From Bacillota bacterium (GTDB lineage Bacteria; Bacillota; Clostridia; Christensenellales; Aristaeellaceae), in the NCBI GenBank assembly GCA_023395615.1, contig JAEWYP010000033.1, positions 1 to 36,698 of the forward strand: a stretch of DNA of 36,698 nucleotides, read 5' to 3'. Each line of letters begins with the position of its first letter. Position 1 is the first letter of the stretch. A program made the position numbers and the translations under genes. Positions 7,626 through 17,066 of this stretch are shown here, one piece after another. The notes below the pieces were generated by a model, which saw only the letters and a list, made by a program, of their open reading frames with translations, was not told the DNA's origin and searched no databases.

Positions 7626-8715
7626 GTTCTACCTCCGGTTGTGCCGCCTGCGCCGGGCTGTCCGTCAGGCGGGTATAGGGCAGCGCCAGATAAAGCGGGA
7701 TGGAGAGCCCCGCATAAACAAAGTAGGGAGAATGCCACAGCCAGCCATTCCCTGAAAGCAGGATACCCAGATACACCGCCAGATCCGCCGCCAGCCAGTA
7801 TTTTGCCCAGCGGGGCGCGGCAGGCATCCGAAACAGGCAGAGACCGGAAGCGGCGAATAAGGCGAAGGTAAGCGCGATTCCCACTGTGTTTTGCGGTAGC
7901 AGCGGCCGTGCAAACGCCAGCAGGCAACCCGGCAGAAACACAAACCAGTTTCTGCTTTGTTGCTGCTTTGCCAGCCGAACCAGAAAAACCGTTGCGGTAA
8001 CCATACAAATCAACAGGCTTACATATTGGCTGGCACGATACCCGAAAAGGTACAAACTGTCCGTGCGCAGCTGTTCCACCAGAAAACGCCCGCAACCGTA
8101 CAGCGCCATATACCAGAGAAACAGATCGCCGCGACGTTTCATGCGTTTGCGAATCGCCCATAAAACAAAGAATACGCCCAGGTCCCATACGGACTCATAG
8201 AAAAATGTAGCCACATGCCAGATCTGCGCGCCGCTTTCCGTAATCAGAACCCCTACGGGGAAAAATTGCCATGCCGGGTTGGTGATTACAGGCCCGAATG
8301 CTTCACGGTTGAAATAATTCCCCCAGCGACCGATTGCCTGCGCCAGTACCAGACCGGGGGCCGTAATATCCAGCAGCGCCGCGAAACTGCGCTTGCGGAT
8401 ACGGCAAAAAATCCATACGCCCAGCGCGCCGCCGATAATGGAACCGTATACCGCGATACCACCTTCCCAGATATAGAAAATGGAAATCGGGTTTTTCGCG
8501 AATTGATCCAGCGTCATCAGCACATAGTACAGGCGCGCACCGACGATCCCGCAGGGAACGGCGACCAGCACCATATCCAGCATGGAATCCTTCGGCAGTC
8601 CGATCCGTTTTTCTTCCCGCGTGCCCAGCAGGTACGCGATCAGGATGGCGGACACCATCAGAACGCTGTACCAGGGCAGAGAACCAACAATGTAACGGCT
8701 GTAAGGTATCGCCAA
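7606..8715 (-). CDS. lgt: Prolipoprotein diacylglyceryl transferase with a C-terminal membrane extension
   Basis: Residues 1-250 match Lgt, which adds diacylglycerol from phosphatidylglycerol to the lipobox cysteine of lipoprotein precursors. Key blocks are EGGIAVYGSIIGG (84-96) and IGRWGNYFNREAFG (128-141), with the essential Arg at 130. In E. coli the first block has an essential His (HGG); here it is Tyr90, as I recall for other Firmicutes proteins. At 369 residues the protein is ~90 longer than usual: residues 256-350 add about four hydrophobic segments and end in a polar tail. The start is TTG, 7 bases after GGGAGGG. First gene of the lgt-hydrolase-recX operon. Confidence 0.93.
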   Translation of the reverse strand: MAIPYSRYIVGSLPWYSVLMVSAILIAYLLGTREEKRIGLPKDSMLDMVLVAVPCGIVGARLYYVLMTLDQFAKNPISIFYIWEGGIAVYGSIIGGALGVWIFCRIRKRSFAALLDITAPGLVLAQAIGRWGNYFNREAFGPVITNPAWQFFPVGVLITESGAQIWHVATFFYESVWDLGVFFVLWAIRKRMKRRGDLFLWYMALYGCGRFLVEQLRTDSLYLFGYRASQYVSLLICMVTATVFLVRLAKQQQSRNWFVFLPGCLLAFARPLLPQNTVGIALTFALFAASGLCLFRMPAAPRWAKYWLAADLAVYLGILLSGNGWLWHSPYFVYAGLSIPLYLALPYTRLTDSPAQAAQPEVEHAHRED

Positions 8716-8780
8716 AGTATAGCCCTCCCATACCGCAAACGCTGCAGTTTTGCCGCTGCGGGCGTATCGCTTCTTAAATT

Positions 8781-8809
8781 ATTATAGGCGTTTGGTTTCG
8801 GAGCGTCAA
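8781..8809 (-). promoter_or_regulatory. Promoter of the lgt operon
   Basis: On the minus strand TTGACG (8804-8809) and TATAAT (8781-8786) are exactly 17 bases apart, about 66 bases upstream of the lgt TTG start. It is divergent from the ppdK promoter. Confidence 0.85.
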
Positions 8810-8857
8810 GAATACCGCCCTGCTAGGCCCGCTATGGTGAAAAATCATGTCTTCATC

Positions 8858-8886
8858 TTGCGAAATCTCCGGTTTCCATGTATAAT
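8858..8886 (+). promoter_or_regulatory. Promoter of ppdK
   Basis: TTGCGA (8858-8863) and TATAAT (8881-8886) are 17 bases apart, about 74 bases before the ppdK ATG. The 5' leader holds no recognised riboswitch. Confidence 0.82.
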
Positions 8887-8959
8887 CAATAAGATGTAAG
8901 CAGGATCAGAACAGAACAACTGTGACTGTCCTCAAAACCAAGGGGAGGAAGGCAAACTC

Positions 8960-11593
8960 ATGACCAAATATGTATACCTGTTCAAAGAAGGCAACGCGAA
9001 CATGCGCGAGCTGTTGGGCGGTAAGGGCGCAAACCTTGCCGAAATGACCAACATCGGGCTGCCCGTGCCTCAGGGTTTCACCGTCACCACCGAAGCCTGC
9101 ACGCGTTATTACGAGGACGGCAAAGTGATCGGCGACGATATTATGGCGCAGATCAACACTGCATTGGCCGAAACCGAAAAAGTCTGCGGAAAGACCTTCG
9201 GTGACCTGGAGAACCCCTTCCTGGTGTCTGTCCGTTCCGGCGCACGCGCGTCCATGCCCGGTATGATGGATACCATCCTGAACCTCGGGCTTACCGATGT
9301 TGCGGTAAAGGGCTTGGCCAAACAGACCGGCAACGAGCGCTTTGCGTACGACAGCTATCGCCGCTTTATCCAGATGTTCTCCGACGTTGTAATGGAGATC
9401 AAGAAGAGCTATTTTGAAGGCGCGCTGGACGAAGTGAAAGCTGCTAAAGGCGCTAAGTTCGATACCGACCTGAACGCCGACGACCTCAAAGAGGTTGTGA
9501 AGAAGTTCAAGGCGATTTATCTGCGTGAAAAGGGCGAGGAATTCCCGCAGGATCCCCGCGTACAGCTGATGGAATCTATCAAGGCTGTGTTCCGCAGCTG
9601 GGATAACCCCCGCGCGATTTACTACCGCCGCATGAACGACATCCCCGGCAACTGGGGCACCGCCGTAAACGTGCAGAGCATGGTATTCGGCAACATGGGC
9701 GAAGACAGCGGCACCGGCGTTGCATTTACCCGCAACCCCTCCACCGGCGAAAAGAAGCTCTACGGCGAGTTCCTGATGAACGCGCAGGGCGAAGACGTAG
9801 TGGCAGGCATCCGTACCCCGCAGCCCATTGCCACGCTGCAGAGCACCCAGCCCGAAGTGTACGACCAGTTTGTGAAAATTGCTCAGACGCTGGAGAACCA
9901 TTACCGCGACATGCAGGATATGGAGTTCACCATCGAGCACGGTAAGTTGTTCATGCTGCAGACCCGTAACGGCAAACGTACCGCGGGCGCTGCCCTCAAA
10001 ATCGCCGTGGATCTGGTGGACGAGAAAATGCTGACGCCCGACGAGGCCGTGATGAAGGTGGAGCCCAAGCAGCTGGACACCCTGTTGCACCCCAACTTCG
10101 ATCCCGCCGTGCTCAAGAAGGCCGTTCCGATGGCCAAGGGCCTGCCCGCCTCCCCGGGCGCCGCGACCGGTAAAATTTACTTTACCGCCGAAGATGCTTC
10201 CGCCGCAGCCGGCAATGGGATTGCCGTGGTGCTGGTGCGTGAGGAAACCACGCCGGAAGACATCGAGGGTATGGACAAGTCCAAGGGCATTCTCACCTGC
10301 CGTGGCGGTATGACCAGCCACGCCGCCGTTGTGGCGCGCGGCATGGGCCGCGCCGCAGTCGTAGGCTGCGGAGAACTGCGCATCGACGAAGAAGCCAAAA
10401 CCCTGACCGTTGGCGATAAAGTGTACCACGAAGGCGACGATATTTCGCTGGATGGCTCTACCGGCAACGTGTACGGCCAGCAGTTGCCTACCGTGGAAGC
10501 AGCCATGACCGGCGATTTCGCCCGCCTGATGGCGTGGGCGGACGCGGCCCGGACGCTGAAGGTTCGCACGAACGCGGATACTCCGCGCGATACCAAGCAG
10601 GCGGTTTCCTTCGGCGCGGAAGGCATTGGCCTTTGCCGTACCGAGCACATGTTCTTTGAGGCCGACCGCATCGCCGCCGTGCGCGAGATGATTCTGGCCG
10701 ACACCGTGGAACAGCGTGAAAAGGCGCTTGCCAAGATCCTGCCGATGCAGCAGGGCGACTTTGAGGCGATGTACATCGCGCTGGAAGGCCGTCCCATGAC
10801 GGTTCGTTATTTGGATCCCCCTCTGCATGAGTTCCTCCCCCAGAAGAGCATGGTGGATGAAATCGCCGCCCTGGCCAAGGAACTGAACACCACCAGCGAA
10901 AAGATCGTAGAAAAGATCGACGCGCTGCACGAGTTCAACCCCATGATGGGTCACCGCGGATGCCGCCTGGCCGTCACCTTCCCCGAAATCGCCCGCATGC
11001 AGACCCGCGCGGTCATTCAGGCGGCGATCAAGGTGAAGAAGGAAAAGGGTTACGACATCGTTCCCGAAATTATGATTCCGCTGGTCTGCGAAGTCAAGGA
11101 ACTGGCTTTCGTAAAGAAGATCGTGGTGGAAACCGCCGAGAAGGTATTTGAGGAGCAGGGCGTGAAGCTGGATTATCACGTCGGCACCATGATCGAGATT
11201 CCCCGCGCGGCCGTAACCGCCGATGAAATCGCGACCGAGGCGGAGTTCTTCTCCTTCGGCACCAACGACCTGACCCAGATGACGTTCGGCTTCAGCCGTG
11301 ACGACGCGGGCAAGTTCCTTGGCAGCTACTACGATACTAAAATCTTCGAAAGCGATCCCTTCGCCAAACTGGATCAGGATGGCGTTGGCAAGCTGGTGAA
11401 GATGGCCGCGAAACTTGGCCGCGAAACCCGCCCGAACCTCAAACTGGGCATCTGCGGCGAGCATGGCGGCGATCCGTCCACCATTGAGTTCTGCCACAAC
11501 GTAGGCCTCAACTACGTGAGTTGCTCTCCGTTCCGCGTACCGATCGCCCGTCTGGCCGCCGCACAGGCTGCCATCAAGGCGAAAAAGAAGTAA
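8960..11593 (+). CDS. ppdK: Pyruvate, phosphate dikinase
   Basis: An 877-residue cytoplasmic enzyme that interconverts pyruvate, ATP and phosphate with PEP, AMP and pyrophosphate. The N-terminal ATP-grasp domain begins with LLGGKGANLAEM; the swivelling phosphohistidine domain has GGMTSHAAVVARGMG with catalytic His454; the C-terminal PEP/pyruvate barrel ends with GICGEHGGD, catalytic Cys832. These match C. symbiosum PPDK in number and length. AAGGGGAGG precedes the ATG. Codon choice is strongly biased (many C-ending codons), more so than its neighbours, which suggests high expression, as expected for an enzyme of pyrophosphate-linked glycolysis in Clostridia. Single-gene transcript with its own promoter and terminator. 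Confidence 0.98.
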   Translation: MTKYVYLFKEGNANMRELLGGKGANLAEMTNIGLPVPQGFTVTTEACTRYYEDGKVIGDDIMAQINTALAETEKVCGKTFGDLENPFLVSVRSGARASMPGMMDTILNLGLTDVAVKGLAKQTGNERFAYDSYRRFIQMFSDVVMEIKKSYFEGALDEVKAAKGAKFDTDLNADDLKEVVKKFKAIYLREKGEEFPQDPRVQLMESIKAVFRSWDNPRAIYYRRMNDIPGNWGTAVNVQSMVFGNMGEDSGTGVAFTRNPSTGEKKLYGEFLMNAQGEDVVAGIRTPQPIATLQSTQPEVYDQFVKIAQTLENHYRDMQDMEFTIEHGKLFMLQTRNGKRTAGAALKIAVDLVDEKMLTPDEAVMKVEPKQLDTLLHPNFDPAVLKKAVPMAKGLPASPGAATGKIYFTAEDASAAAGNGIAVVLVREETTPEDIEGMDKSKGILTCRGGMTSHAAVVARGMGRAAVVGCGELRIDEEAKTLTVGDKVYHEGDDISLDGSTGNVYGQQLPTVEAAMTGDFARLMAWADAARTLKVRTNADTPRDTKQAVSFGAEGIGLCRTEHMFFEADRIAAVREMILADTVEQREKALAKILPMQQGDFEAMYIALEGRPMTVRYLDPPLHEFLPQKSMVDEIAALAKELNTTSEKIVEKIDALHEFNPMMGHRGCRLAVTFPEIARMQTRAVIQAAIKVKKEKGYDIVPEIMIPLVCEVKELAFVKKIVVETAEKVFEEQGVKLDYHVGTMIEIPRAAVTADEIATEAEFFSFGTNDLTQMTFGFSRDDAGKFLGSYYDTKIFESDPFAKLDQDGVGKLVKMAAKLGRETRPNLKLGICGEHGGDPSTIEFCHNVGLNYVSCSPFRVPIARLAAAQAAIKAKKK

Positions 11594-11607
11594 ACCCTAA
11601 CCTTTAC

Positions 11608-11643
11608 AGCACCGCCGGAAGATTTTCTTCCGGCGGTGCTTTC
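11608..11643 (+). terminator. Intrinsic terminator of ppdK
   Basis: AGCACCGCCGGAAGA and TCTTCCGGCGGTGCT form a 15-base-pair stem with a 3-base loop, starting 14 bases after the stop. Only a short TTT follows. Confidence 0.85.
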
Positions 11644-11688
11644 ATACGCGAAAATGCGGCGCTCACCTATCGGGCGTGCTGCCTCTTG

Positions 11689-11697
11689 TGATATAAT
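11689..11697 (+). promoter_or_regulatory. Extended -10 promoter of the glycosidase operon
   Basis: TGA followed by TATAAT (11692-11697) forms an extended -10 element about 57 bases before the GH1 start. No good -35 hexamer lies at the right distance, so an activator may be needed. No clear catabolite-response element was found nearby. Confidence 0.5.
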
Positions 11698-11753
11698 AAA
11701 ACTAACGAAGGAAACGCACCCGGTGAAACTGCATCAGGCTGGGAGGGGCGGTC

Positions 11754-13043
11754 GTGAACACATTTTCATTAAAGGGTATGCTACTGGGTACCGCCAGCGC
11801 GGCTACGCAGGTGGAAGGCGGCGCCCTTGACCACAGTTGGGCAGACTGGGCCGAAAAAGGGCATATCAAAGATGGATCCAATCCTTCGCGCGCCTGCGAC
11901 CATTACCGCCGCTGGTTGGAGGACGACCAACTGATGGCGGACCTTGGCATGCGGATTGCACGCATCGGTGTGGAATGGGCGCGTATCGAACCGCGAGAGA
12001 ACGAGTTTGACGAGGAAGCGGTTGCACATTATGTTCAGGAAGCAAAATGGCTGAAGGCGCATAACATCCGCCCGCTGGTGACGCTACATCATTTTACCAA
12101 CCCGATGTGGTTTGAAAGCAGCGGCGCGTTTGAAAAAATGGAGAACATCCCCCGGTTTCTGCACTTTGTCGAAAAAATGGTGACTGCGTTTGGCGATACG
12201 GTGAACGAGTACATCACGATCAACGAACCGAACGTTTACGCAACCAACGGATATTTCTTCGGCCTGTGGCCGCCGGGCGAAAAAAACATGGGCCGGACGA
12301 TCCGCGTGATGGAAGTTCTGGCGTTAACCCATATCCGAGCCTATCGGCTGATCCACGAGCTTCAATCCAAAATGGATATCGCGGGAACGCGGGTAAGTTT
12401 TGCCAACCATGTGCGTGTTTTTACCCCGAGAAACCCTTTCAACCTTTACCAGCGGGCGCTTGCAAGAATGATGGAACGTTTCTTTCAGGGTAGCCTGACC
12501 CGCGCCATGTGCCTGGGCGATTTCACGTTTCCCCTTCGCAATCCCGGCGGAGAGAAACCGGGCCGATATTGTGATTTTATTGCAGTAAATTATTACACTC
12601 GCACGACCGTAAGCGGTCTGCAGGACGGAGTTCGGCGTCATGCCCCCGTGAACGACCTGGGGTGGGAAGTTTACCCGCAGGGCATCGTCAGCTGCACAAG
12701 GAAACTGTACGAGCTTTGCCCGTCGCCGATCTACATCACGGAGAACGGCACCTGTGATAACGACGATCGCTTCCGCTGCCTGTACCTGTACGAGCATTTA
12801 AAGGCGCTGTGTGAAAGCGGGTTGCCGGTGGAACGCTACTATCACTGGTGCTTTACCGACAATTTCGAGTGGGCGGAAGGCGAAAGCGCACGTTTCGGGC
12901 TGGTGAAAGTGGATTATGAAACACAGGCAAGAACGGTGAAGCGCAGCGGATATTTCTTCCGCGACGTGATCGCCGCAGGCGGTGTGACCGAGCCGATTTA
13001 TCGGGAATATGTTGCCGGGCAGCATTACCCGACGAACGGATAA
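11754..13043 (+). CDS. GH1 family beta-glycosidase
   Basis: A 429-residue retaining glycosidase of clan GH-A that removes beta-linked glucosyl or galactosyl units. The acid/base is Glu158 in TINEPN and the nucleophile is Glu330 in YITENGT. Other GH1 marks are the N-terminal GTASAATQVEGG, LVTLHHFTNPMW and the C-terminal DNFEWAEG segment that contacts the sugar. There is no signal peptide, so it acts on imported sugars or phospho-sugars. No phosphotransferase genes are nearby, which favours an unphosphorylated substrate. It starts with GTG, 7 bases after GGGAGG, and is the first gene of the sugar operon. The exact substrate is unknown. Confidence 0.93.
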   Translation: MNTFSLKGMLLGTASAATQVEGGALDHSWADWAEKGHIKDGSNPSRACDHYRRWLEDDQLMADLGMRIARIGVEWARIEPRENEFDEEAVAHYVQEAKWLKAHNIRPLVTLHHFTNPMWFESSGAFEKMENIPRFLHFVEKMVTAFGDTVNEYITINEPNVYATNGYFFGLWPPGEKNMGRTIRVMEVLALTHIRAYRLIHELQSKMDIAGTRVSFANHVRVFTPRNPFNLYQRALARMMERFFQGSLTRAMCLGDFTFPLRNPGGEKPGRYCDFIAVNYYTRTTVSGLQDGVRRHAPVNDLGWEVYPQGIVSCTRKLYELCPSPIYITENGTCDNDDRFRCLYLYEHLKALCESGLPVERYYHWCFTDNFEWAEGESARFGLVKVDYETQARTVKRSGYFFRDVIAAGGVTEPIYREYVAGQHYPTNG

Positions 13044-13055
13044 GCGAGGGATGAA

Positions 13056-14687
13056 ATGATGGAACCATGGTGGAAGGAACAGGTTGTGTACCAGATTTAT
13101 CCGCGCAGCTTTCAGGACAGCAACGGCGACGGATACGGGGACATCCCGGGCATTATTTCCCGTCTGGACGAGATTAAAACGCTGGGCGCGGGGGTGATCT
13201 GGCTGTCGCCGGTCTACCAGTCCCCGGACGCGGATAACGGTTACGATATCAGCGATTATCGCGCCATCAACCCGAAATTCGGCACCATGGCGGATATGGA
13301 GCGCCTGTTTGCGGAGGCGAAAAAGCGCGGGCTGAAGATTATTATGGACCTGGTTGTGAACCATACCTCGGACGAGCACGAGTGGTTCAAACAGAGCCGG
13401 GACCCGCACAGCCCTTATCGCGATTATTATATCTGGCGGCCCGCGAAGCCGGATGGCAGCCTGCCCAATAACTGGACCAGCTTCTTTATGGGCTCCGTGT
13501 GGACGCTGGACCCGCAGAGTGGGGAATACTACCTGCACCTGTTTGACCGGAAGCAGCCGGACCTGAACTACCGTAATCCCAAAGTGATTGAGGAAGTCAA
13601 GGGGATTATGCGGTTCTGGCTGGATAAGGGCGCGTCCGGTTTCCGATGCGATGTGATCAATGTGCTGTATAAAACCTCGCTGGAGGACGGCGTGAAGCGC
13701 GTGGCGGTGCAGGGACTGGAGCATTACAAGTCGCAGGAGGGCTGCCACGAGATACTGCGGCAACTTCGGCGGGACGTGCTGGATGGGTACGATTGTTTTA
13801 CCGTGGGTGAAACCGCCATGGTAGACCTGCCGGAGGCGCGGGACCTGTGCGAACCGGAGCGGAGAGAGCTGAATATGCTTTTCTACTTCGACCATCTGGA
13901 AGTGGACCGTCGGGTGGCCCGCTATGTGCCCAAGAAGTTCAGAGCGAAAAATCTTCTGAAAGTATATACCAAGTGGCAGCAGGGGTTAAGCTGGAACGCG
14001 CTCTATCTGGAGAACCACGATCAGCCGCGCATCGTTTCCCATTATGGGAACGATACGAAATACCGCGAGCGCAGCGCCAAGCTGCTGGCCACGCTGGAAC
14101 TGACCCTGAAAGGCACGCCGTATATTTATCAGGGACAGGAAATCGGCATGACCAATTTCGACTTTACCGACCTGTCACAGCTCAACGACGTGGAAAGCCG
14201 CAACGTGGACGCACTGATGAAGAAGAAGCACATCCCGGCGTTTCTGCGCTGGAAGTGGATCGCGCAGGCTTCCCGGGACAACGCGCGAACGCCCATGCAA
14301 TGGTCGGCGGATAAGGGCGCGGGTTTTACCACCGGCACGCCGTGGCTGGGGATCAACGGGAATTATTCGTCGATCAATTATCAGGCGCAGGAAAACGACC
14401 CGCATTCCGTACTGTATTACTATCGCCGGATGATTGCGCTTCGCGCGGGCAGTGAAACGTTGAAATTTGGGGATTTCTCTCCATTGTATGCCGATAACCG
14501 GGTGATGGTTTACGCGCGTACCCGCGAAGGCGAGCGCCTGACTGTAATCCTCAACTTCTCCAACCGGACGGCGAAAGCGGCGTATACAGGCGAAGTATTG
14601 GCCTCCAACATGGATCGAACCGTCTATAGCGGTACGTTGGCACCCTGGGAAGCCGTGGTGCTGAAAAACGGGGAGGGAAAAGCGTGA
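13056..14687 (+). CDS. GH13 alpha-glucosidase, probably oligo-1,6-glucosidase type
   Basis: A 543-residue enzyme of GH13 subfamily 31 type. The catalytic residues are Asp199 in GFRCDVIN, Glu252 in TVGET and Asp322 in ENHDQPR; the barrel start reads VVYQIYPRSFQDSNGDG, with its calcium-site-like DSNGDG loop. The residue after the nucleophile is Val200. In this subfamily Val at that position goes with alpha-1,6 (isomaltose-type) cleavage and Thr with maltose-type, so isomalto-oligosaccharides, panose or melibiose-derived sugars are likely substrates. A trehalose-6-phosphate or sucrose hydrolase is possible but less likely. No signal peptide. The start at 13056 lies 12 bases after the GH1 stop; an ATG at 13059 is equally possible. 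Confidence 0.93.
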   Translation: MMEPWWKEQVVYQIYPRSFQDSNGDGYGDIPGIISRLDEIKTLGAGVIWLSPVYQSPDADNGYDISDYRAINPKFGTMADMERLFAEAKKRGLKIIMDLVVNHTSDEHEWFKQSRDPHSPYRDYYIWRPAKPDGSLPNNWTSFFMGSVWTLDPQSGEYYLHLFDRKQPDLNYRNPKVIEEVKGIMRFWLDKGASGFRCDVINVLYKTSLEDGVKRVAVQGLEHYKSQEGCHEILRQLRRDVLDGYDCFTVGETAMVDLPEARDLCEPERRELNMLFYFDHLEVDRRVARYVPKKFRAKNLLKVYTKWQQGLSWNALYLENHDQPRIVSHYGNDTKYRERSAKLLATLELTLKGTPYIYQGQEIGMTNFDFTDLSQLNDVESRNVDALMKKKHIPAFLRWKWIAQASRDNARTPMQWSADKGAGFTTGTPWLGINGNYSSINYQAQENDPHSVLYYYRRMIALRAGSETLKFGDFSPLYADNRVMVYARTREGERLTVILNFSNRTAKAAYTGEVLASNMDRTVYSGTLAPWEAVVLKNGEGKA

Positions 14688-17047
14688 TTTCGTTTCAGAA
14701 TCAGGAGTTTCGCCTGACGACGGAAGAAACCAGTTACTGGTTCCGGATTACGCCTTTCGGCCATCTGGAGCATGTGTATTATGGCGCGCGCCTGCCGGAC
14801 ACACAGAGTATGGAGCTGCTTACGGTAAAACATAGCATCGCGGCCGGCGGAACGGTCGCCTACAACGAGAAGGATTCCGCCTACAGCTTGGATACATTGT
14901 GTCTGGAATGGTCTGGCATCGGCAAAGGGGATTTTCGGGAAACCCCTGCGGAAATTAAGATGCCGGATGGCACCTTTACCGCGGATTTCTGCTATCGGAG
15001 CCAAACGGTCACAGACGGATGTCCGTCGATGCAAACGTTGCCGTCGGCATACGGAAACGCAGAGGATTGCCAGACCCTTGCCGTTACGCTTGCGGATGCC
15101 AGCAACCGCGTCACGCTGACCCTGTATTATACGGTTTTCGTGAAAACGAATGTGATTACCCGGCGTGCGGTGCTGGAAAACGAAAATGAAAACCCGCTTA
15201 CGATCCGTAAGATGCTGAGCATGATGCTGGACATGCCCAACGACGCGTTCCGGATGATTACTTTCGATGGAAACTGGATCAAGGAAGCGCATCGGCATGA
15301 GCGTGCAATCAGCTTTGGCATCACCGTCAATTCCTCCACCACGGGGGACAGCAGCAACCGCCACAACCCCGGTTTTCTGCTGGCAGCGAAAGAAACCGGT
15401 GAAAATTACGGTGTGGTCTATGGTTTCAATCTGGTATACAGCGGCAACCATTACGGCGCTGTGGAACTGTCCGACCAGAACCTTGTTCGGGTGGGGCTTG
15501 GCATCAACCCGTACTGCTTTGAGTGGACGCTGAAACAGGGAGAACTCTTTGAAACGCCGGAAGCGGTACTGTCTTTTTCCGACCGGGGATTCAACGGGCT
15601 GTCCCAGCACTTTCACGCTTTTGTGAACGAACACATCGTGCGCGGGGACTGGAAGGGCAAAGAACGCCCGGTTCTTTTAAACGAATGGGAAGCCAATTTT
15701 TTTGACTTTTCCCGGGGTGGGCTGTTAAAACTGGCGAGGCGCGCTAAGAAGGCCGGGGTTGAGCTGTTTGTGCTGGATGACGGCTGGTTCGGCAAGCGCA
15801 ACGACGACAGGGCGGGGTTGGGGGATTATACCGTCAACCGTCGCAAGCTGCCCCGGGGGATGAAAGAGTTTGCGCAGAGCGTTCACCGGATCGGGCTGCA
15901 GTTCGGGCTGTGGTTTGAACCGGAAATGGTGAATCCGGACAGCGACTTGTACCGCGCGCACCCGGAGTACGCGCTGAGCACGCCGGGGAAAACGCCCGCG
16001 CTGGGCCGTAACCAGCTGGTGCTGGACCTGTGTAACCCGGCGGTACGCGACTATATTGTGCAAAACGTATCTCACCTGCTGGACACCTGCGGCATCGACT
16101 ACGTGAAATGGGATTACAACCGCCACATCACCGACGCGTGTTCCGCCTGTATCGCCAATCAGGGGGAGTTTTACCACCGGTATATGCTGGGCCTGTATGA
16201 TGTGCTGGGGCGCATCTTCGGGCCGCGTCCGCGGGTACTGCTGGAAAGCTGCTCCAGCGGGGGAAATCGCTTCGATCTGGGCATGATGTGCTTTTCCCCG
16301 CAGGTCTGGTCGTCGGACGATACCGACCCGGTCGAGAGGCTGAGTATTCAGGGTGGGCTGAGTTACCTGTATCCGCTTTCCACCATGGGCGCGCATGTGT
16401 CCGCGGCCCCCAACCAGCAGACTCTGCGGGATACGTTGTTCGCGACCCGGTTTAACGTAGCGGCTTTCGGCTGCCTGGGGTACGAACTGGACCTGAAACA
16501 CCTCACCCATGCGCAGCGGGTGGAAATGAAAGACCAGATCGAGTTTTACAAGCGGTATCGCAGCGTTTTCCAATATGGACGGTTCTGGCGAAGCGAACCC
16601 CGTAAGGCCAATCAGACCGCATGGCACTGTGTCGCCGACGACGGCGCAACAGAGGTGAGCGGCTTTTTCCAAACACAGGTCAACGCAGCCGAAACGTTCG
16701 ACCAGCTTCGACCAATGGGGCTGCTTCCGGATCAAACATACACTTTAAAAACGCGACCGCAGAAAATTTCTCTGCGGCGATTTGGTAGTCTTGTGAATCA
16801 CGTATTGCCTGTGCGGCTGAACCCCGACGGATGGCTTTTTTCCTTGATCAACCGTTATTATACGCTTACAGACTGTGTGGAATGTTATCAAGGCTGCGGA
16901 AGGGCGCTGATGGACGGCGTGATGCTTAACAACCAGTTTATCGGCACGGGACAAAATCCTCAGGTTCGTCTGTTGTCCGACTACGGTTCCAGCCTGTATG
17001 TAATTGAAACGGAAAACGACGCGCAGCCGGATGAAAATGTTAGTTAA
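14684..17047 (+). CDS. GH36 alpha-galactosidase
   Basis: A 787-residue intracellular enzyme that releases alpha-1,6-linked galactose from melibiose, raffinose and stachyose. The N-terminal beta-sandwich domain (to about residue 320) is followed by a barrel with LDDGWFGKRNDD, WFEPEMVNPDSDLY, the nucleophile Asp477 in KWDYNR, ESCSSGG, and the acid/base Asp in VWSSDDTDP. Length and motif order match bacterial tetrameric GH36 enzymes. GTG is the start and overlaps the stop of the GH13 gene (GTGA), with GGGAGGG 6 bases upstream, so the two are translationally coupled. Together with the symporter downstream it points to raffinose-family sugars. Confidence 0.95.
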   Translation: MISFQNQEFRLTTEETSYWFRITPFGHLEHVYYGARLPDTQSMELLTVKHSIAAGGTVAYNEKDSAYSLDTLCLEWSGIGKGDFRETPAEIKMPDGTFTADFCYRSQTVTDGCPSMQTLPSAYGNAEDCQTLAVTLADASNRVTLTLYYTVFVKTNVITRRAVLENENENPLTIRKMLSMMLDMPNDAFRMITFDGNWIKEAHRHERAISFGITVNSSTTGDSSNRHNPGFLLAAKETGENYGVVYGFNLVYSGNHYGAVELSDQNLVRVGLGINPYCFEWTLKQGELFETPEAVLSFSDRGFNGLSQHFHAFVNEHIVRGDWKGKERPVLLNEWEANFFDFSRGGLLKLARRAKKAGVELFVLDDGWFGKRNDDRAGLGDYTVNRRKLPRGMKEFAQSVHRIGLQFGLWFEPEMVNPDSDLYRAHPEYALSTPGKTPALGRNQLVLDLCNPAVRDYIVQNVSHLLDTCGIDYVKWDYNRHITDACSACIANQGEFYHRYMLGLYDVLGRIFGPRPRVLLESCSSGGNRFDLGMMCFSPQVWSSDDTDPVERLSIQGGLSYLYPLSTMGAHVSAAPNQQTLRDTLFATRFNVAAFGCLGYELDLKHLTHAQRVEMKDQIEFYKRYRSVFQYGRFWRSEPRKANQTAWHCVADDGATEVSGFFQTQVNAAETFDQLRPMGLLPDQTYTLKTRPQKISLRRFGSLVNHVLPVRLNPDGWLFSLINRYYTLTDCVECYQGCGRALMDGVMLNNQFIGTGQNPQVRLLSDYGSSLYVIETENDAQPDENVS

Positions 17048-17066
17048 AACAGAGGGGGATACAGCG

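Noticed and set aside
8906..11497. An 863-residue open frame on the minus strand opposite ppdK
   Set aside because: It is antisense to a confidently identified gene, shows His/Gly/Val-rich composition typical of a shadow frame, and has no ribosome binding site. The strong codon bias of ppdK explains why it stays open.
11698..11753. A catabolite-response element upstream of the GH1 gene
   Set aside because: TGAAACTGCATCA near 11724 is only partly similar to the consensus and lacks the central CG.
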